From: DATJIG01 sp050260515
Lineage (GTDB): Bacteria; Pseudomonadota; Alphaproteobacteria; SMXQ01
Reading direction: 5' to 3'
NCBI GenBank assembly: GCA_050260515.1
Contig: JBLNCI010000048.1
Location: 1-64,000, forward strand
DNA length: 64,000 nucleotides
The notes under the pieces were generated by a model, which was not told where the DNA came from, ran no database searches, and saw only the letters and a program-made list of their open reading frames with translations. This document shows positions 60,112 to 64,000 of this stretch, piece by piece. Both the position numbers and the translations under genes were made by a program. Each line of letters opens with the position of its first letter. The stretch's first letter is position 1.

Positions 60112-60735
60112 CTAGCGGATCTGGCTGCTCAGAAGCAGCGGGATTTCATTCCGGGCGAAGCTGTCATAGGCAGCGGCAAGGGACCCGGCGGTGTCGATCG
60201 CCCGCGACGCGTCGGTGATCACGGCCACTTCGAAGTGGAGCATATGGGCATCCTCGGCGGAATAGCGGACACAGAAGTCGGTCGCGAGACCGCACAAGAA
60301 CACGCGTCGCAAGCCGCGTTCGCGAAGATAGCCCCCGAATCCCGTCGCCGTGCGGCGATCGTTCTCGAAGAACACCGAATACGAGTCGATATCGCGGTGG
60401 AATCCCTTTCGAATGATCAGTTCCGCACGCGGCGCAATGAGGGCGCGATGAAAGTCCGCGCCGCGCGTGTCCTGAACGCAGTGGTCGGGCCACAGCACCT
60501 GCGGGCCATACGGCATGGTGATGGTGTCGAACGGCTTGCGGCCGGGGTGCGACGACGCGAATGACGAGTGATCCGGCGGGTGCCAATCCTGGGTCAGGAC
60601 AACATGCGGGAACCGATGCACGAGCGCATTGATCGCAGGGATGATGCTGTCCCCCTCCGGAACCGCCAATGCGCCTTCGGGACAGAAGTCGTTCTGCAGG
60701 TCGGTGACGACGAGGACATCAGAATCGTCGGGCAT
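60112..60735 (-). CDS. pncA: nicotinamidase
   Basis: A 207-residue isochorismatase-fold amidase. The catalytic triad is Asp12 (TDLQNDF), Lys110 (IRKGF) and Cys155 (ATDFCV). Metal ligands are in QDWHPPDHSSF and PDHCVQ. It converts nicotinamide to nicotinate, the substrate of the next enzyme. It lies 18 nt after pncB. Confidence 0.93.
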   Translation of the reverse strand: MPDDSDVLVVTDLQNDFCPEGALAVPEGDSIIPAINALVHRFPHVVLTQDWHPPDHSSFASSHPGRKPFDTITMPYGPQVLWPDHCVQDTRGADFHRALIAPRAELIIRKGFHRDIDSYSVFFENDRRTATGFGGYLRERGLRRVFLCGLATDFCVRYSAEDAHMLHFEVAVITDASRAIDTAGSLAAAYDSFARNEIPLLLSSQIR

Positions 60736-60753
60736 CGCGTCCTCGAGGCGGCA

Positions 60754-62130
60754 TCACGCGACACACGACCTGTCGACCTCACCGGCCAGTCGCTCGAGGC
60801 TCGGCGCGATATCGAGCTGATACGCCATCGGTCGCAGCAGCCGAAGGGCGGCGGGCAATCGGCTGAGCTCGTCCGCGCTGCGCTTGCGGATGTCCGCGAG
60901 CGATTCGGATTTTGCGATCCGACGTCCCGCGCGCATCACCGGTTGCAGCAGGCTGGTTCCCGCGCCCGCTTCGCCGTCGATGGCGAGCAGGTCTCCGCAC
61001 ATTCGCCCGTCATTGTCGAAGCGCCGCCACACCTGCTTTCGCCCGGGCCATGTCGCCTTTCCCTGCGAGCGCTTGCGGCGAGCTCGCCCCGCGTACTCCT
61101 GCAGCTTGTATGCACAGTCGAGCGACGGCACGTCAGACGACGTCGTCAGGCTGGTGCCGACCCCGAAGCCGTCGATCGGAGCGCCGAGACGCAACAGATC
61201 CGCGATGATGTCCTCGTCGAGACCGCCGCTTGCGAAGATGGTCACGTCGTGAAGTCCAGCACGGTCGAGGATCCGCCGCACGTGCCGCGACCACGTGGCG
61301 AGATCGCCGCTGTCGAGGCGCACGCCGCGCACGCGAATTCCGTCGGCCGCCAGTCGTGGCACCAGCGACGCGACCTTGTGGGCGGCCGCCTCGGTGTCGT
61401 AGGTGTCGATCAGCAGGATGATTCCCTCAGGGCGAGAGCGCGCGAACGCCTCGAACGCGGCGGTTTCGCCGTCAAACGCCTGAATGAAGGAATGCGCCAT
61501 CGTCCCGTAGATCGGTATCCCGAACTCCCGCCCGGCAGCGGTGGTGGCCGTCCCTGCGAAGCCCGCTATATACGCGGCGCGGGCCGCCAGCAGTCCCGCT
61601 TCCGCTCCATGGGCGCGCCGCAGGCCGAAGTCGACCAGCAACTTGCCGGGCGCGCTGAGGACGACGCGTGCCGCCTTCGAAGCGACCAGCGTCTCGAAGT
61701 GGAGGAGATTGATGATGCGCGTTTCCACCAGTTGCGCGACCGGCAGCGGCGCCACGACTCGCAGGATCGGCTCGTCCTGGAAGAACGCCGTGCCTTCCGG
61801 CATGGCATCGACATCTCCATCGAAGCGAATCTTTGCCAGGTAGTCGAGAAGGTTCGGACGGAAACGCCCGGTCGAAGCCAACCACTCGATTTCCTCACGT
61901 GTGAACCGCAGCCGCTCCAGGAACTGCAGGACCTGCTCGAGTCCTGCGGCGAGGAGGAACCCACGACGGCTCGGCAACTTACGCACAAAGAATTCGAATG
62001 CCGCAGGCTGAGTCATGATCCGGTCGACGTACGCCTGCGCCATATTGAGCTGGTACAGATCCGTCAGCAGCAGGCTGTTCGCCCAGTTGGCATCGGCGAT
62101 GGCGACCGCGATATCAGGCGGGCTTGCCAT
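60754..62130 (-). CDS. pncB: nicotinate phosphoribosyltransferase
   Basis: A 458-residue enzyme of the Preiss-Handler NAD salvage pathway. The start LLLTDLYQLNMAQAY is diagnostic. FRPNLLDYL, GTMAHSFIQAF, LLIDTYDT and VRLDSGDLATWSRHVR follow. Pairing with pncA confirms the role. The ATG at 62130 overlaps the small gene upstream by 17 nt; longer in-frame starts run through that gene. Confidence 0.94.
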   Translation of the reverse strand: MASPPDIAVAIADANWANSLLLTDLYQLNMAQAYVDRIMTQPAAFEFFVRKLPSRRGFLLAAGLEQVLQFLERLRFTREEIEWLASTGRFRPNLLDYLAKIRFDGDVDAMPEGTAFFQDEPILRVVAPLPVAQLVETRIINLLHFETLVASKAARVVLSAPGKLLVDFGLRRAHGAEAGLLAARAAYIAGFAGTATTAAGREFGIPIYGTMAHSFIQAFDGETAAFEAFARSRPEGIILLIDTYDTEAAAHKVASLVPRLAADGIRVRGVRLDSGDLATWSRHVRRILDRAGLHDVTIFASGGLDEDIIADLLRLGAPIDGFGVGTSLTTSSDVPSLDCAYKLQEYAGRARRKRSQGKATWPGRKQVWRRFDNDGRMCGDLLAIDGEAGAGTSLLQPVMRAGRRIAKSESLADIRKRSADELSRLPAALRLLRPMAYQLDIAPSLERLAGEVDRSCVA

Positions 62131-62344
62131 AGGGCCCCTCAGCCTCGGCGACGATCTCGGCCTCGTCACCCTCGAACTCATCGCCGATCTCGACAACGTC
62201 GAAGCGCGTGAAGCGCTCACCGGTGGCGCTCGAGCGCACCAGCTCGCGCGCCTCCTCCGCGGTTTCGGCCTGCACGCCGAAATGGTGAATGCCGCCATCG
62301 GTTCCAGCAGCTCCGCCGTAGGCGTCGATCATGAACATGCGCAT
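62114..62344 (-). CDS. small acidic protein coupled to pncB
   Basis: A 76-residue acidic protein beginning MRMFMIDAYGGAAGTDGGIH and containing a TAEEARELVR helix. Its 3' end overlaps pncB by 17 nt, so translation is probably coupled. I do not recognise the family. A regulatory or accessory role in NAD salvage is inferred from position. Confidence 0.6.
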   Translation of the reverse strand: MRMFMIDAYGGAAGTDGGIHHFGVQAETAEEARELVRSSATGERFTRFDVVEIGDEFEGDEAEIVAEAEGPYGKPA

Positions 62345-62396
62345 GGTTCACTCCGAAGTCCGGGATAGCTAAGTGTTTCGCACTCCGATCACCGGG

Positions 62397-64000
62397 TTAT
62401 CGCATCGTTCGCGCCAGCAACTGTCGCAGGGCCTCGACGGGCCGCGTGTTCAGGATGTCGTCCTTCTCGAGCCAGCCGCGGCGTGCCTGGCCGACGCCAA
62501 AATGCAAATTGCCCAGCTCCGCTGCGCGGTGGGTGTCCGTTGCCACGCTGACGAGGACGCCCTCCTCCTTCGCAAGACGGCAATGAACGTCGCTGAGGTC
62601 GAGCCGGTCGGGGTAAGCATTGAGCTCGATGAAGCAGCCGCGCTCCTTGGCGGCATGGATGATGCGTGCCATATCGACGTCGTAAGGCTCGCGCTCGCCG
62701 ATCAGGCGTCCGGTCGGGTGCGCGAGGATGCTGAAGTGCGGCCGCTCCATCGCGCGGAGGATACGCTCCGTTTGCTTGGCGCGAGTCAGTCCGAACTGGC
62801 TGTGGACCGCCCCGATCACGATATCCAGGCCAGCAAGCGCGGAATCGGGAAGATCGAGCTTGCCGTCCTCGAGAATATCGACCTCGATGCCCTTGAGCAG
62901 AATCGCCCCATGGCGTGCGCCGTTCAGGCGGTCGATCGCATCCATCTGCTGGCGGAGGCGTTTCGCGTCGAGGCCGTGCGCCATCGCAAGGCGGCGCGAG
63001 TGGTCGGTGACGGCGATGTATTCAAGCCCCCGCTGATGCGCCGCCTTCGCCAATGCCGCGAGCGTGTCATGCCCGTCAGTCGCATCGCTGTGGACATGGA
63101 GATCCCCGCGAATATCGCGCAACTCGACGAGGTTCGGCAATCGCCGGTCCGCGGCGGCCTCGATTTCGCCGTGATCCTCTCGGAGCTCCGGTGGAATGTA
63201 TGGGAGCCCGACCGACCGATACACTTCCTCCTCGGTCTCCCCAGCGATGCGCCGGCGACCGTGAAAGACCCCGTACTCGTTGATCTTGAGTCCACGATCC
63301 ACGCCGAGGCGGCGGATTGCGATGTTGTGCGCCTTGCTCCCGGTCAGGTAGTGCAGCGCCGCCCCGTAGCTGCGCATCGGCACGACCCGAACGTCCACCT
63401 GGAGACCCGAGCGCAGCGATACGGTCGCGCGTGTATCGCCGGCGGCGATCACGTTGCCGACCTCCGGATAGGTGGTGAAGTGCGCGATGACCGGACCGCC
63501 CCGTGCGGCCGTCACGAGGATGTCGATGTCGCCGACCGTCTCCTGGCACCGCCGGTAGCTACCGGCGGCAACGACCTTGTCGACTCCCGGCGCGCCCCGC
63601 AGCCAATCGAGCAACGGCTCGACGTAGCTTTCGGCCACGGAGATCTTGAGGCGCTTCGGCGCTTTCGTCTGCGCTTCCAACGCCTGGAGCAGCTTGCGCT
63701 CGGTCATCGCGCCGAAGCCTTCGAGCTCACGCACGCGGCCGTCGAGCACCGCACGATGGAGTTGCTCGATATTGTGGATGTCGAGCTCATCGCACAGCGT
63801 TCGCACCCGGCGGGGCCCCAGGCCGGGCAGCTTGAGGAGCTCGAGGGCGATCGGCGGAGAACCCTTGCGCAGCTTGTCGAGCATCGGCAGCCGGCCGGTG
63901 TCCGCCAACACCTTGATTTTAGCCGCGAGATCGACACCTATCCCCGGCAGCTCGGCGAGATCGTCGCCCCGCGCAAGCATCACAGAAATTTCAGTACCGA
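62397..64000 (-). CDS. polX: DNA polymerase X with PHP domain, 5' end beyond the window
   Basis: At least 528 residues of a bacterial PolX. The frame stays open to the window edge and reads through before the first internal ATG (63980), so about 40 N-terminal residues are missing here. It has helix-hairpin-helix segments (ELPGIGVDLAAKI, KLPGLGPRRVR), a polymerase palm with GSYRRCQETVGDIDILV, and a C-terminal PHP nuclease domain starting GDLHVHSDATDGHDT. It fills short gaps in base-excision repair and trims 3' ends. Confidence 0.93.
   Translation of the reverse strand, partial: GTEISVMLARGDDLAELPGIGVDLAAKIKVLADTGRLPMLDKLRKGSPPIALELLKLPGLGPRRVRTLCDELDIHNIEQLHRAVLDGRVRELEGFGAMTERKLLQALEAQTKAPKRLKISVAESYVEPLLDWLRGAPGVDKVVAAGSYRRCQETVGDIDILVTAARGGPVIAHFTTYPEVGNVIAAGDTRATVSLRSGLQVDVRVVPMRSYGAALHYLTGSKAHNIAIRRLGVDRGLKINEYGVFHGRRRIAGETEEEVYRSVGLPYIPPELREDHGEIEAAADRRLPNLVELRDIRGDLHVHSDATDGHDTLAALAKAAHQRGLEYIAVTDHSRRLAMAHGLDAKRLRQQMDAIDRLNGARHGAILLKGIEVDILEDGKLDLPDSALAGLDIVIGAVHSQFGLTRAKQTERILRAMERPHFSILAHPTGRLIGEREPYDVDMARIIHAAKERGCFIELNAYPDRLDLSDVHCRLAKEEGVLVSVATDTHRAAELGNLHFGVGQARRGWLEKDDILNTRPVEALRQLLARTMR

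Overview
The window is GC-rich and almost fully coding. It looks like chromosome from an alphaproteobacterium. The central block keeps an arrangement typical of that class on one strand: dgt, argS, SPOR protein, nagZ, M50 protease, scpA, scpB, tatABC, serS, surE, pcm and an NlpD-like gene, then (after a divergent ATPase gene) yajC, secDF, a Mth938-domain gene and a phytoene-synthase-like gene. ATGA, GTGA and TGATG overlaps between genes are frequent. No rRNA, tRNA, CRISPR array or insertion sequence with a transposase was seen. The right end cuts a polX gene.

1-15.3 kb: a complete aryl polyene (APE) type II PKS/FAS-like cluster. A divergent 4'-phosphopantetheinyl transferase gene is followed by a plus-strand run of overlapping genes: chain-length factor, acyltransferase, two ACPs, COG4648 membrane protein, acyl:ACP ligase, dehydratase, glycosyltransferase-acyltransferase fusion, thioesterase, LolA-like carrier, MMPL exporter, DUF3261 lipoprotein, ketosynthase, second dehydratase, ketoreductase and second ketosynthase. 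Two paralogous small lipoproteins flank the PPTase, and one overlaps the chain-length-factor gene by one base. No aromatic ammonia-lyase, chorismate lyase or methyltransferase gene is in the cluster, so the aryl starter must come from elsewhere.

15.3-22.3 kb: an accessory region. It holds a GAF protein, a receiver-domain remnant, a single-domain response regulator, a tiny lipoprotein, an orphan terminase-small-subunit-like gene, two prenyl-synthase-fold proteins without the usual Asp-rich motifs, a 30-residue membrane peptide and a short PuuD-like membrane protein. It is rich in repeats: one copy of a ~300-bp dispersed repeat, an 80-bp tandem duplication, REP-like palindromes, and two ~139-bp GTCAT...ATGAC elements in inverted orientation around one gene.

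22.4-42.2 kb: the conserved housekeeping block (protein export, condensin ScpAB, cell-wall recycling and division, aminoacyl-tRNA synthetases, repair, Fe-S assembly), ending with a small protein resembling the T4-type phage DsbA family and a strong terminator.

42.6-54.3 kb: signalling, transport and periplasmic genes. These are a CheB domain followed by a receiver domain (reverse of the usual order), a lactonase-like MBL hydrolase, three MFS transporters, a secreted amidohydrolase, two paralogous small secreted proteins with a conserved His/Cys signature, a methyltransferase, the second ~300-bp repeat, and a lipoprotein alpha/beta hydrolase.

54.2-59.9 kb: a minus-strand putative catabolic operon with two paralogous Rieske oxygenases, two unrelated solute-binding proteins and an ACMSD-family amidohydrolase. 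It has no reductase or permease.

60.1-64 kb: NAD salvage (pncB, pncA and a small overlapping gene) and the 5'-truncated polX.
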